This document shows positions 31,589 through 39,726 of a stretch of DNA of 64,000 nt, one piece after another. This DNA is from Arthrobacter sp042667405 (GTDB taxonomy: Bacteria > Actinomycetota > Actinomycetes > Actinomycetales > Micrococcaceae), in NCBI RefSeq assembly GCF_042667405.1, contig NZ_JBHVAL010000006.1:144546-208545 (forward strand), read 5' to 3'. A program made the position numbers and the translations under genes. The notes below the pieces were generated by a model that ran no database searches, was not told the DNA's origin, and saw only the letters and a list, made by a program, of their open reading frames with translations. Numbering within the stretch: the first letter of the stretch is position 1; every line of letters begins with the position of its first letter.

Positions 31589-32986
31589 GTGCGCATGTCT
31601 GCGATGCCGGAGGCTTACGGTGCTGCACTGGAGCGGGCGATGGTCCATGCCGGTGACTGGCTTGCATCGGTGCCCACCCGCCCTGTCCGCCCTTCCTCCG
31701 ACGCCGATCAGGTGGCTGGCAGCATCCTGCAGCGCCTCCCTGATGAGGCCACCGATGCCGCCGAGGTAGTCGACGAGCTCGCCGCTTTGGCTGAGCCGGG
31801 CCTCATGGCCATCCAGTCCGGACGCTTCTTCGGGTGGGTCATGGGCGGCACGCTGCCCGCCGCCATGGCCGCCGACTGGCTGGTCTCGGCATGGGACCAG
31901 AACACAGGGCTTCGCTTCGCCACCCCGGCGGCAGCTGCCATCGAGGAATCCGCCGCGGCCTGGTTGCTGGACCTTCTCCACCTTCCCGCAACCGCCGACG
32001 TCGGATTTACCACCGGCGCTACCACCGCCAATTTCGTGGGGTTGGCAGCCGGGCGGCAGTACTTGATGGATGAGGCGGGTTGGGACCTTGAATCGCTGGG
32101 CCTGAACGGTGGTCCGCGCATCACGACGTTCGCCGGCAGGGAACGGCACGCCGCAGTGGACCTGGCGTTGCGGTACCTGGGTTTGGGTGCCTGCGTCCCT
32201 GTAGACGCCGACCAGCAGGGCAGGATCATTCCAGACGCCCTCGCAGCTGCCATGGATGAGCAGCCGGGTCCCTCCTTGGTTTGCCTTCAGGCCGGCAACT
32301 TGCACTCCGGAGCTTTTGATCCGATGGAAGAAGCCATCGCCGTGGCCCACGATCGTGGAGCGTGGGTTCACGTGGACGGTGCTTTCGGGTTGTGGGCTGC
32401 TGTGAGCCCGACTTTGAGACAGCGGCTGGCCGGCGTGGAGGGTGCCGATTCGTGGGCTACCGATGCCCACAAAACCCTGAACGTTCCCTATGACTGCGGA
32501 CTGGCCATCGTCTCGCGGCCGGAGTCGCTGCGCCGCGCCTTCAGTGTCCACACCAGCTACTTGATTGCCAGCGAAACGGGGTTGGGGGACCCGCTCGAGA
32601 AGGTTCCCGAGATGTCGCGTCGGGCGCGGGGCATCCCGGTCTGGGCTGCGCTGCGGCAATTGGGCCGGTCAGGAGTGATCGCCATGGTGGAACGTCTGGC
32701 CGCGAACGCAAAGGCGTTGGCTGAAGGTCTGGCCACGATTCCCGGCGTCGACGTCCTCAACGATGTGGTGTTCACCCAAGTCTCCGTGAGTTTCGGCAGC
32801 GACGACCGCACCCACAGGATCACCCAACGGCTCATGGCCGAAGGCGCAGTATGGATGTCCGGCTCGTCCTGGCGGGGCCGGGAGATCCTGAGGATTTCCG
32901 TGAGCAACTGGACCACGGACGCCGCGGACGTGGCGGCGTCGATCGCGGCGGTCCGTGGTGCCGTGGAGGCGGAACCGGAAAATTAG
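31589..32986 (+). CDS. PLP-dependent group II decarboxylase-family protein
   Basis: A 465-residue PLP enzyme of the aromatic-amino-acid/glutamate decarboxylase family. The SWATDAHKTLNVPYDCG segment has the Schiff-base Lys, VHVDGAFG has the pyridine-N Asp, and FTTGATTANFVGL binds phosphate. GTG 31589 has GGGAG six bases upstream; ATG 31595 is also possible. The substrate could be an aromatic or acidic amino acid. It is monocistronic apart from the HAD gene upstream. Confidence 0.9.
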   Translation: MRMSAMPEAYGAALERAMVHAGDWLASVPTRPVRPSSDADQVAGSILQRLPDEATDAAEVVDELAALAEPGLMAIQSGRFFGWVMGGTLPAAMAADWLVSAWDQNTGLRFATPAAAAIEESAAAWLLDLLHLPATADVGFTTGATTANFVGLAAGRQYLMDEAGWDLESLGLNGGPRITTFAGRERHAAVDLALRYLGLGACVPVDADQQGRIIPDALAAAMDEQPGPSLVCLQAGNLHSGAFDPMEEAIAVAHDRGAWVHVDGAFGLWAAVSPTLRQRLAGVEGADSWATDAHKTLNVPYDCGLAIVSRPESLRRAFSVHTSYLIASETGLGDPLEKVPEMSRRARGIPVWAALRQLGRSGVIAMVERLAANAKALAEGLATIPGVDVLNDVVFTQVSVSFGSDDRTHRITQRLMAEGAVWMSGSSWRGREILRISVSNWTTDAADVAASIAAVRGAVEAEPEN

Positions 32987-33136
32987 TGGTCTTTAGCGAG
33001 TCCCTACTCATGTGAGCAGAGGCAGCAGGCGGCGATGAGCTACGGAGAGGACGCAGCTGAGGGCGCAGCTGTAGAAAGCGCAGTGGAAGGAGGTTCGATG
33101 CTTGAATATTCGTAACGAGCAGGAAGCGGCACAGAA

Positions 33137-33285
33137 ATGGAATACTCAATCTCCCATGCCGCGAACTCCCTGGATTGTCTGAGTACACGCTGCGGTACTA
33201 CGAAAGGGATGGGCTTCTGGCCTAGCATCCAGAGAGACTCGGCTGGCAGGCGGAGATACTCCGAGCAGGCGGGGAACCTGAACCG
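33137..33285 (+). pseudogene. Decayed MerR-family regulator fragment
   Basis: Conserved MerR N-terminal pieces lie in different frames in the right order: MEYSISHAANSL from ATG 33137, then EYTLRYYERDGLLA-stop from 33182, then SIQRDSAGRRRYSEQAG. Two frameshifts and an in-frame stop break the gene, and nothing after the winged helix remains. The preceding GGAGG at 33091-33095 and the flanking sequence show no other gene. Confidence 0.8.
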
Positions 33286-33305
33286 GCCCTGTCGACGCCG
33301 GGCGC

Positions 33306-33704
33306 TTAGCTCTGTACGGTGCGAACTCCGCTGACGCCGGCCGCGTCTGCGACGAGATAGGTCCCGTCGCCGCGAATCACGAGACCCTCGGCGTTGATCT
33401 GCAGAACCTCGTTCACGAGACCACCGGTGTGGTTTCGGTAGTGGATCACTAGAGTGTTCAGGCCCGTATAGACGTCGATCACCTCGAAGTGCAGATCCTG
33501 GATCTTCTCCAGACCGAAAGCCCAGTACGCGCGGATCGCGGCCTTGCCCCGGAGAACACCTTTAGTTTCGGGGAGGATTGCTGCAGCGACTGGCGACGTG
33601 AATAGAGCATCTTCGGTGAAGTGTTCGAGCACAGCGTCTAGATCGTGCGCATTCCAGGCTGCGACCCATAGATCAGCAAACTTCCGGGCTTCCACGATAT
33701 CCAT
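33306..33704 (-). CDS. SnoaL/NTF2-like protein
   Basis: A 132-residue cone-fold protein: FADLWVAAWNAHDLDAVLEHFTEDALFTSP ... LRGKAAIRAYWAFGLEKIQDLHFEV is the usual SnoaL-like beginning. Such proteins are small isomerase/hydrolase-like enzymes or ligand binders. ATG 33704 is preferred; TTG 33731 would add nine residues. No partner gene is obvious. Confidence 0.82.
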   Translation of the reverse strand: MDIVEARKFADLWVAAWNAHDLDAVLEHFTEDALFTSPVAAAILPETKGVLRGKAAIRAYWAFGLEKIQDLHFEVIDVYTGLNTLVIHYRNHTGGLVNEVLQINAEGLVIRGDGTYLVADAAGVSGVRTVQS

Positions 33705-33731
33705 GCGCTTCAGACTATCGATAAAAGTCAA

Positions 33732-34050
33732 TGGGAATCTGCTTGCTGGCTTTGAGAGGGCGCAGTGGTCGTCCAGAGCGCAAACTGCCGTTTCTGTTGC
33801 GGAGGCCCTCGCCGCCGCTTGGCACCTGGGTATGGCGCAAGTACAACAGTGGCAGCAAATGTCGCAGAGTGCCGTCTGGAAAGCAGCACAATAGTCGCCA
33901 TAGTTTACTTACCCGGGGGCATCAAAAGTTCCTACCCGAGTTTCGCCGTCCTGAAGAAACGCTGGAATCTGCCGTGTTGGGCGCGCCGTCGAAAAATTCT
34001 TAGCAGCATCGGCCGGGCTCGTCGTCTGTGCGCCCTCCCCCTTCTGATGC
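33732..34050. other. Intergenic stretch with no supported gene
   Basis: About 320 bases between the SnoaL-like gene and the terminator at 34051. Plus-strand frames here have no ribosome site and no recognisable protein. I see no repeat or RNA gene; it may be further debris from the region that contains the broken MerR gene. Confidence 0.5.
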
Positions 34051-34083
34051 GAAAAGCCGCCCCCGGAACGGGAGCGGCTTTTC
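34051..34083. terminator. Intrinsic terminator of the transglycosylase-like gene
   Basis: GAAAAGCCGCCCCCG and GGGAGCGGCTTTTC form a strong stem with a short loop and A/T runs on both sides. It lies 16 bases after the stop of the gene at 34099. Confidence 0.85.
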
Positions 34084-34098
34084 AGCAAAGCTCTTGGC

Positions 34099-34956
34099 TT
34101 AGTACCAGTTGTTGGCCAGGTGGAAGGCCAGGGCAGCTGACGGGGAACCGTAGCGTTCCTTGATGTAGTTCAGGCCCCACTTGATCTGGGTCTGGTAGTT
34201 GGTCTGCCAGTCAGCGCCGGCCGAGGCCATCTTGCCGGCCGGAAGCGACTGGACAATACCGTACGCACCGCTGGAGGCGTTGGTTGCGGTGGTCCTCCAG
34301 TTGGATTCCTTCTCCCACAGCGTGTTCAACGCGGTCATTTCGGCAGCGCTCCAGCCATAGTTGCCCAGAATGCTGGCGGCGTAGGCCTTGGCAGCAGCGG
34401 GGTCGTCAACAGCCTTGGGCGCTGCTGCGGCGGCTGCGGCTTCTGCGGCGGCGGCAGCAGCGGCGTCGGCTGCCTGCTTTGCGGCTGCGTCAGCGGCGGC
34501 CTTTTCTGCAGCGGCTGCTTGGTCTGCGGCGGCCTTCTCGGCTGCCGCCTGTGCAGCGGCTGCCTGGTCTGCGGCAGCCTTGTCCGCTGCAGCTTTGTCG
34601 GCCGCGGCCTTTTCGGCAGCTGCCTTGTCAGCGGCCACCTTCGCAGCGGCGGCCTTTTCGTCCGCAGCTTTCTTGGCCGCGGCTTCTTCAGCGGCCTTGT
34701 TGTTGCTGGCCTCGGCAGCTGTCCGGGCCTCAGCCACGCGGCTGGCCTCGGGAAGGTTGAGGGCGGCGTTGGCGGCCGTTCCGAGCGATGCGACGCCAAG
34801 TGCGGCAGCGATAACGCCAGCTACAACGGACATACGGTTGCCGGACTTGCCCTCACGGGCGGCCTTTTTGAGGACGGTCTGCGACTTGGTCAACTGGGGG
34901 TCGTTCTGGTCGCGGTGACGCGCGGAAGGGCGCGTCTGATCGTTAAGTTCAGACAT
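34099..34956 (-). CDS. Secreted transglycosylase-like (Rpf/SLT-type) cell-wall protein
   Basis: A 285-residue exported protein. After a basic N-terminus and one hydrophobic segment (about 43-64, ending ANA-AL) comes a 110-residue Ala/Lys/Glu helix (KAAADKAAAEKAAAD repeats, about 80-185). The C-terminal 100-residue domain has LWEKESNWRTTATNASSGAYGIVQ, the catalytic Glu and GAYGI motif of lytic transglycosylase-like domains. It probably cuts peptidoglycan, with the helix spanning the wall. A c-di-AMP riboswitch precedes it, and a strong terminator follows. Confidence 0.9.
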   Translation of the reverse strand: MSELNDQTRPSARHRDQNDPQLTKSQTVLKKAAREGKSGNRMSVVAGVIAAALGVASLGTAANAALNLPEASRVAEARTAAEASNNKAAEEAAAKKAADEKAAAAKVAADKAAAEKAAADKAAADKAAADQAAAAQAAAEKAAADQAAAAEKAAADAAAKQAADAAAAAAAEAAAAAAAPKAVDDPAAAKAYAASILGNYGWSAAEMTALNTLWEKESNWRTTATNASSGAYGIVQSLPAGKMASAGADWQTNYQTQIKWGLNYIKERYGSPSAALAFHLANNWY

Positions 34957-34972
34957 GTGTGATTACCTCTCA

Positions 34973-35135
34973 GCGCCTGCGGAGTTAGCTGTCGGGTTCG
35001 GATGAGGTCATCCGGCCGCGCGTTACGCTGCGGCTTCACCCCAAGGGCCGGCAAATGCCTGGGCCCGGAGACTCTGGGTCCCCCGTCTCTGCCTCGGAGT
35101 AAGAACGGACTCCGGGAAGTGGCAGAGCTCGGCGC
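34973..35135 (-). ncRNA. ydaO-type cyclic-di-AMP riboswitch
   Basis: The leader of the transglycosylase gene has the conserved ydaO blocks in order on the minus strand: GACGGGGGACCCAGA, GGGGTGAAGCCG and CGACAGCTAACTCCG. GCGCC (35131-35135) pairs with GGCGC (34973-34977) to close the outer stem. ydaO is the known c-di-AMP sensor, normally an OFF switch, and is found before cell-wall hydrolase genes in actinobacteria. The exact boundaries are approximate. Confidence 0.88.
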
Positions 35136-35258
35136 ATCCCGGATGCGGGCCCTTTTGAGCGACCCACCCTTTCGACGGTACAGGAGGATTCCGCAGATGT
35201 CACATTTAGGTAACAGAGATCACGACGCCGGTGCGTCGCCTTGCCGGGACCGTCACCT

Positions 35259-36746
35259 TCAGTTGCTGGCGACGACAGGCAGCCGAACAGTGAATTCCGT
35301 CCGCCCCGGTTTGGACGTCACTTCCACGGTTCCGCCATGGGCTGTGACGATGGATTCAACGATCGACAGACCCAAGCCGGATGTCCCTTCCGACCCCGAC
35401 CTTGCGGCATCGGCACGGGCGAACCGGGAGAAAACCCGGCGCTGGAAATCTGCAGGAATTCCCGGCCCGTTGTCCGTCACAGTGACCACTGCACTGCCGT
35501 CGGAGGAGAGCATGACCCCGGTGACCACCGTGGTTCCGGGCTCCGTGTGCTTCCGGGCGTTGGAGAGCAGATTGGCCAATACTTGATGCAGCTGGGTGGC
35601 ATCTCCGCGCACCGTGATCGGTTCGTCCGGCAATGTCAGCTGCCAGATGTGGTCCGGGGCCATGACTTTCTCGTCACTCACGGTCTCGATCACCAACTGG
35701 GTCAGATCCACGTCCGTGACCTTCACCGGTTGGCCCTCGTCCAACCTTGCCAGCAACAGCAGGTCCTCCACCAGCGTAGTCATGCGTTCGGACTGGCTCT
35801 GCACCCGGGCCAGGGACTTCCTGCCATCGTCCGTGAAGGTCTCGGTCATCCGCAGCAACTCGGTGTAGCCACGGATGGCCGTCAGCGGCGTCCGCAGTTC
35901 GTGCGAGGCGTCGGCCACGAACTGCCGCACTTTGGTCTCGCTCTCCTGACGGGCCTCCAGGGCGCTGGAGACGTTGTTCAGCATCTGGTTCAGGGCATGA
36001 CCTACGCTGCCCACTTCGGTCCCGGGATGGGAGGCCGACGGCGGTACGCGCACCGCAAGTGCCACTTCACCGGCGTCGAGAGGCAGCCGCGAAACCTTGG
36101 TGGCGACATCGGAAAGCTGCTCCAGGGGCCGCATGGTGCGACGGATGATCACCGTTCCCACCAGGCCGATCACTACCAGGCCGCCCAGTGACACCAGCAC
36201 CATGGTCCAGACCAGCGAAGCCTCTGCGGTCTGTTTGTCTGCCAATGGCAGCCCGGTGACGATTACGTCGCCATACGGCGTCTCGACCGCAATAAGCCGG
36301 TAGTCGCCATTGGACAGCGAACGATCAACTGGCGGGCTGTCCTTGGGCAGCGCCAACAGGACCTGCTCGTCGGCGTCGGAGAGGGCCACCCGCTTGCCCT
36401 GGGCATCAATCAGGCCTGAGCTCCGCACGGTGGACCCGTCGATCCTTGCGTTGAGCGTCCCGGCGGCCTGGCCTCGTGCCTCCAGCGGGTCCGGCCTTCC
36501 GGTATTGGGAAAGTTCGACGGCGGCCTGCCGAAGTCATTCGCCCTGGTGGAGGCCTGCTGCAATTGCCTGTCGAGCTGCCTGTTGAAGACCATGTCCATC
36601 GATGCGTAGCTGACCACCCCGACTGCGCCGCAAATGGCCACCAGCAAAGCCATGGCCACCAGGACCAGTCGAGTGCGCAAATGCCAGGTGGAGGGACTCA
36701 GCCAATTGCGCTGGTGGCTTCTTGCAACCCCTGAGAGTGCGCTCAA
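35259..36746 (-). CDS. Membrane sensor histidine kinase
   Basis: A 495-residue kinase. Transmembrane helices at about 25-50 and 177-202 flank an extracytoplasmic sensor domain. HAMP follows, then the dimerisation helix with the phospho-His in FVADASHELRTPLTAIRGYTELLR, and the ATPase with N box NLLSNARKHT, G1 DNGPGIP and G2 GTSGLGLSIV. It starts four bases after the response regulator stop, so the two are cotranscribed and form one two-component system, of the PhoR/MprB-like group. Confidence 0.95.
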   Translation of the reverse strand: MSALSGVARSHQRNWLSPSTWHLRTRLVLVAMALLVAICGAVGVVSYASMDMVFNRQLDRQLQQASTRANDFGRPPSNFPNTGRPDPLEARGQAAGTLNARIDGSTVRSSGLIDAQGKRVALSDADEQVLLALPKDSPPVDRSLSNGDYRLIAVETPYGDVIVTGLPLADKQTAEASLVWTMVLVSLGGLVVIGLVGTVIIRRTMRPLEQLSDVATKVSRLPLDAGEVALAVRVPPSASHPGTEVGSVGHALNQMLNNVSSALEARQESETKVRQFVADASHELRTPLTAIRGYTELLRMTETFTDDGRKSLARVQSQSERMTTLVEDLLLLARLDEGQPVKVTDVDLTQLVIETVSDEKVMAPDHIWQLTLPDEPITVRGDATQLHQVLANLLSNARKHTEPGTTVVTGVMLSSDGSAVVTVTDNGPGIPADFQRRVFSRFARADAARSGSEGTSGLGLSIVESIVTAHGGTVEVTSKPGRTEFTVRLPVVASN

Positions 36747-36749
36747 GGC

Positions 36750-37490
36750 CTAGTCCGCGGGTTTGATGACGTAGCCAGCTCCGCGAACGGTGTGGATCAT
36801 CGGCGCGTGGTTCGCTTCGATCTTCTTGCGGAGATAGGAAATGTAGAGTTCGACGATGTTGGCTTGGCCGCCAAAGTCGTAGTCCCACACGCGGTCCAGG
36901 ATTTGGGCCTTGCTCACCACCCGTTTCGGGTTCTCCATCAGATAACGCAGGAGTTCGAACTGGGTTGCCGTCAGGGCGATGTCCTCCCCGGCGCGGGTGA
37001 CCTCCCGGGTGTCCACGTTCAGGGTCAGATCGCCCACAACCAGCTCAGCTGTGTCCATGGCGGCGACGCCTGAGCGCTGGACCAGCCGGTGCAGACGAAG
37101 CAGTACTTCCTCCATGCTGAAGGGTTTGGTGACGTAGTCGTCGCCCCCTGCCGCCAGACCCACGATGCGGTCCTGCACGGCGTCTTTGGCTGTCAGGAAC
37201 AGGGCCGGAACTTCCGGGGCGAAGGCACGTATCCGGTTAAGGACTTCGACGCCGTCGAAGCCGGGGAGCATCACGTCAAGCACCAGGACATCAGGACGGA
37301 ATTCCTTGGCGAGCTTTACGGCTTCGGGCCCATCAGCGGCCACGCCTACTGACCAGCCCGCCATGCGAAGGCCCATGCTCATGAGCTCGGCAAGGCTGGG
37401 TTCGTCGTCCACCACCAGGGCACGGATCGGGGAGCCGTCGGGGTGGGTGAGCTGGGGAAGATTGTTCGTCATGGAGTGCGGGGATGCCAT
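36750..37490 (-). CDS. OmpR/PhoP-family response regulator
   Basis: A 246-residue regulator. The receiver domain has the acidic pocket in VVDDEP, phospho-Asp in VLDVMLPG, and Lys in YVTKPF. The C-terminal winged helix is of OmpR type (TATQFELLRYLMENPKRVVSKAQILDRVWDYDFGGQANIVELYISYLRKKI). ATG 37490 is chosen because GGAGAG lies seven bases before it; ATG 37505 is in frame upstream. A tandem TCACAGG-type box lies about 45 bp upstream, suggesting autoregulation. Confidence 0.95.
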   Translation of the reverse strand: MASPHSMTNNLPQLTHPDGSPIRALVVDDEPSLAELMSMGLRMAGWSVGVAADGPEAVKLAKEFRPDVLVLDVMLPGFDGVEVLNRIRAFAPEVPALFLTAKDAVQDRIVGLAAGGDDYVTKPFSMEEVLLRLHRLVQRSGVAAMDTAELVVGDLTLNVDTREVTRAGEDIALTATQFELLRYLMENPKRVVSKAQILDRVWDYDFGGQANIVELYISYLRKKIEANHAPMIHTVRGAGYVIKPAD

Positions 37491-37533
37491 GTGACAACTC
37501 TCCATTCTGCTGGTTTGCCCGGGCTGAGCCGCT

Positions 37534-37555
37534 CCTGTGAGGACCCTGTGAGGTC
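37534..37555 (-). promoter_or_regulatory. Tandem PhoP-type binding box
   Basis: CCTGTGAGGAC and CCTGTGAGGTC follow each other directly, an 11-bp direct repeat. On the minus strand this reads TCACAGG-N4-TCACAGG, like the known TCACAGC-N4-TCACAGC site of mycobacterial PhoP. It lies upstream of the response regulator gene. Confidence 0.65.
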
Positions 37556-38197
37556 AACACTAGCGAGGTGGGAGTCCGGGGACACCTGGATGGAGGGGTG
37601 GCGCCTTATGGATTCGTTCAGGGACGACGTCCTGAGAAAACGGGGGCTGGCCGCACACGTTTCATCGCTTCTAACAGATTTCAGCCAAAAAAATCGAGAA
37701 CGTGGCAAGCGCCGATTGGACAACAAACGTTTCAGATCGTGAGATTCCGTCGGGGAACGGTTCATGGGCAGTAAGGTGCGAATCATGCCTCATGGGCCGA
37801 ATATTATTCACTGCAAGGCGAATATTTCTTCCCTTCTCCGAATCTTGCGGCACACATTTCGAGCCTCCACGGAATTGTGATTTGCGGCACAATAGACCCC
37901 TACGTCTCAAAATGTGGACGGTTCTGCGCTTTGTTACTTGCGTGTTGCCTTTGTTACGTTGCACACTTCCAATGTGAACAAGAACTCAACAGCACCTGCA
38001 GCCGCAGCAACCTGGTCCAGCACACCCGCTGGCCATGATGACCGCTGTTGTCGAATGCAAGCCTAACTTTCCACCCCAAGAAGTTTCAGGCATTCGCCCC
38101 CTAGCCCAGCGTTGGGCGCCCCTCCCCAAACTCATTGCGGGGACATTCAGCATTCGAAGCCGCGATGACGGCTATTCACTTTTGAGGTAAGCACTCC
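37556..38197. other. Long AT-richer intergenic leader of the orphan winged-helix gene
   Basis: About 640 bases without a supported gene, less GC-rich than the surroundings. It holds two spaced direct repeats: CGAATATT at 37798-37805 and 37819-37826 (21 bp apart), and CTTTGTTAC at 37929-37937 and 37949-37957 (20 bp apart). The two-helical-turn spacing suits a tandem-binding winged-helix regulator, perhaps the product of 38198-39064. GAGGT before ATG 38198 is the ribosome site. Confidence 0.5.
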
Positions 38198-39064
38198 ATG
38201 TCAGTTGCATCTGGATACGTCCACATCTCCGTCCGTAACGCCAACAAGGCCGCATCGAACGCGGGGCTCCGTCCCGGCTTCGGCAACCGCCCCGGCTATT
38301 CTCCTGCTCCGCAGGGTGCCGGCCAGCAGGCTCCCGGGTACGTGCCCCAGGGGTACAACCCCAACTCCTATGGCCAGTTGCGCGCAGTACCAGCTACGGA
38401 GCCGGCACCTATTACCGCCCCCACTCCGGTGATCGCACACTCGGACAGGTTGCGCCCCGTTGCCAACGACAACGTGGCCCGAGGCTTCGTGCTCTACATG
38501 GGCATCGACGAAGAGACCGCGGCCGCTGCTGGAACCTCCATTGCCAAGCTTGCCCAGGAAATCCGCGCCTACGCACAGTCCCTGGTGACCGGTGCTGAGA
38601 GCTACGCGGCCGTCGCCGTCGCTCCCGCCGGGGCACCCGGGTCCGCACTCGACGTCGTGCGTTCCACCTTTGGTGACCCCACCGTGGCCTCCCGCCAGCG
38701 CACTGAAGCTGCACGTCCGGCGCCGCAGCAGGAAGCGCGTCCTTCCGGCGTGCTGATCGATCTTGCCCGCCGCGAAGTGCACTTGGATGGCGAGTCGCTG
38801 AACCTGACCTTCAAGGAGTTCGAGCTCCTCAACTACCTGGTTGAAAACGGTACGCGCACCGTGGGCCGCGACGAATTGCTTGAGGGCCTGTGGCGCAATG
38901 CCGAGGAAGTGCCGAATGAGCGCACCATCGACGTCCATATCCGCCGTCTCCGTTCCAAGCTGGGCCGCCTGGCCAACACCGTGCGCACGGTCCGCGGGCA
39001 GGGCTACCGCTTCTACGAGCACCCCGAGGTCATCGTCTGGGCCGCTCCGGAATACTCGATCTGA
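38198..39064 (+). CDS. Orphan OmpR-type winged-helix regulator without a receiver domain
   Basis: A 288-residue protein. Residues 1-85 are low-complexity (Pro/Gly/Gln/Tyr), 90-150 form a small helical region (GIDEETAAAAGTSIAKLAQEIRAYA), and 185-280 are a complete OmpR-type DNA-binding domain (LTFKEFELLNYLVENGTRTVGRDELLEGLW ... NERTIDVHIRRLRSKL ... VRGQGYRF). No phosphorylatable receiver is present, so it must be controlled in another way. The long repeat-bearing leader upstream may be its own operator region. Confidence 0.85.
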   Translation: MSVASGYVHISVRNANKAASNAGLRPGFGNRPGYSPAPQGAGQQAPGYVPQGYNPNSYGQLRAVPATEPAPITAPTPVIAHSDRLRPVANDNVARGFVLYMGIDEETAAAAGTSIAKLAQEIRAYAQSLVTGAESYAAVAVAPAGAPGSALDVVRSTFGDPTVASRQRTEAARPAPQQEARPSGVLIDLARREVHLDGESLNLTFKEFELLNYLVENGTRTVGRDELLEGLWRNAEEVPNERTIDVHIRRLRSKLGRLANTVRTVRGQGYRFYEHPEVIVWAAPEYSI

Positions 39065-39076
39065 TCTTTTGACTGC

Positions 39077-39154
39077 CGAAAGGCGGCACATCCCTCTGCG
39101 CCTGCGCTCGTTCCTCACGCAACAACGGCGCTATCGGGACGTGCCGCCTTTTCG
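39077..39154. terminator. Long hairpin after the winged-helix gene
   Basis: CGAAAGGCGGCACATCCC pairs with GGGACGTGCCGCCTTTTCG with one mismatch, across a 41-nt loop, and ends in TTTT. It lies just after the stop at 39064 and probably acts as a terminator. Confidence 0.7.
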
Positions 39155-39201
39155 CACGCCCGGCCAGTGAGCATGTGCCTTCGCGGCTATAGGGTTGTTG
39201 C

Positions 39202-39726
39202 ATGAGCGACCACCATCTTAAGCGACTCGTGATCATGCGCCATGCCAAGGCTGATTGGCCCCTCGGCGTGCCGGATCATGAGCGTCCCTTGGAAGAGCGG
39301 GGGCATCGCGAAGCGCCGCTTGCCGGGAAATGGTTGCTCAAGCACAAGATCGTGCCCGACTTCATCCTGTGCTCCTCCGCCCTCCGCACCCGCCAAACCT
39401 GCACCTGGGTGTGTGATGAACTGGGCGACAAAGCTCCCACGCCCAAACTGGAAGACGGGTTGTATTCCGCCTCGGCCAACCGGATGCTGACTGTCATCAA
39501 CCACGTTCCGGATACGGTGACGACGCTCATGGTCATCTCGCACATGCCTGGTGTGCAGGATCTCGCCATGCATCTGGCTTCCCGCGATTCTGACCACGAC
39601 GCCTACATGGACGCCGCCACCCGCTACCCAACCAGCGCGTTGACGGTCATGGAAACCGAAAAGTCCTGGGCTGAGCTCGATGGGCAGGATGCCCGGCTGA
39701 CGCACTTCACGGTGCCACGCCACTAA
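39202..39726 (+). CDS. SixA-like histidine phosphatase
   Basis: A 174-residue member of the RHG phosphatase superfamily. LVIMRHAKADWP has the catalytic Arg-His, SSALRTRQT the second Arg, and MVISHMPGVQDL the second His. It resembles SixA, which dephosphorylates phospho-His proteins. The 3' end overlaps the convergent LysR gene by 20 bases. Confidence 0.92.
   Translation: MSDHHLKRLVIMRHAKADWPLGVPDHERPLEERGHREAPLAGKWLLKHKIVPDFILCSSALRTRQTCTWVCDELGDKAPTPKLEDGLYSASANRMLTVINHVPDTVTTLMVISHMPGVQDLAMHLASRDSDHDAYMDAATRYPTSALTVMETEKSWAELDGQDARLTHFTVPRH

Noticed and set aside
33765..34163. A plus-strand 132-codon frame before the transglycosylase terminator
   Set aside because: No ribosome site and no protein-like features; it runs into the terminator and the end of an opposite gene.
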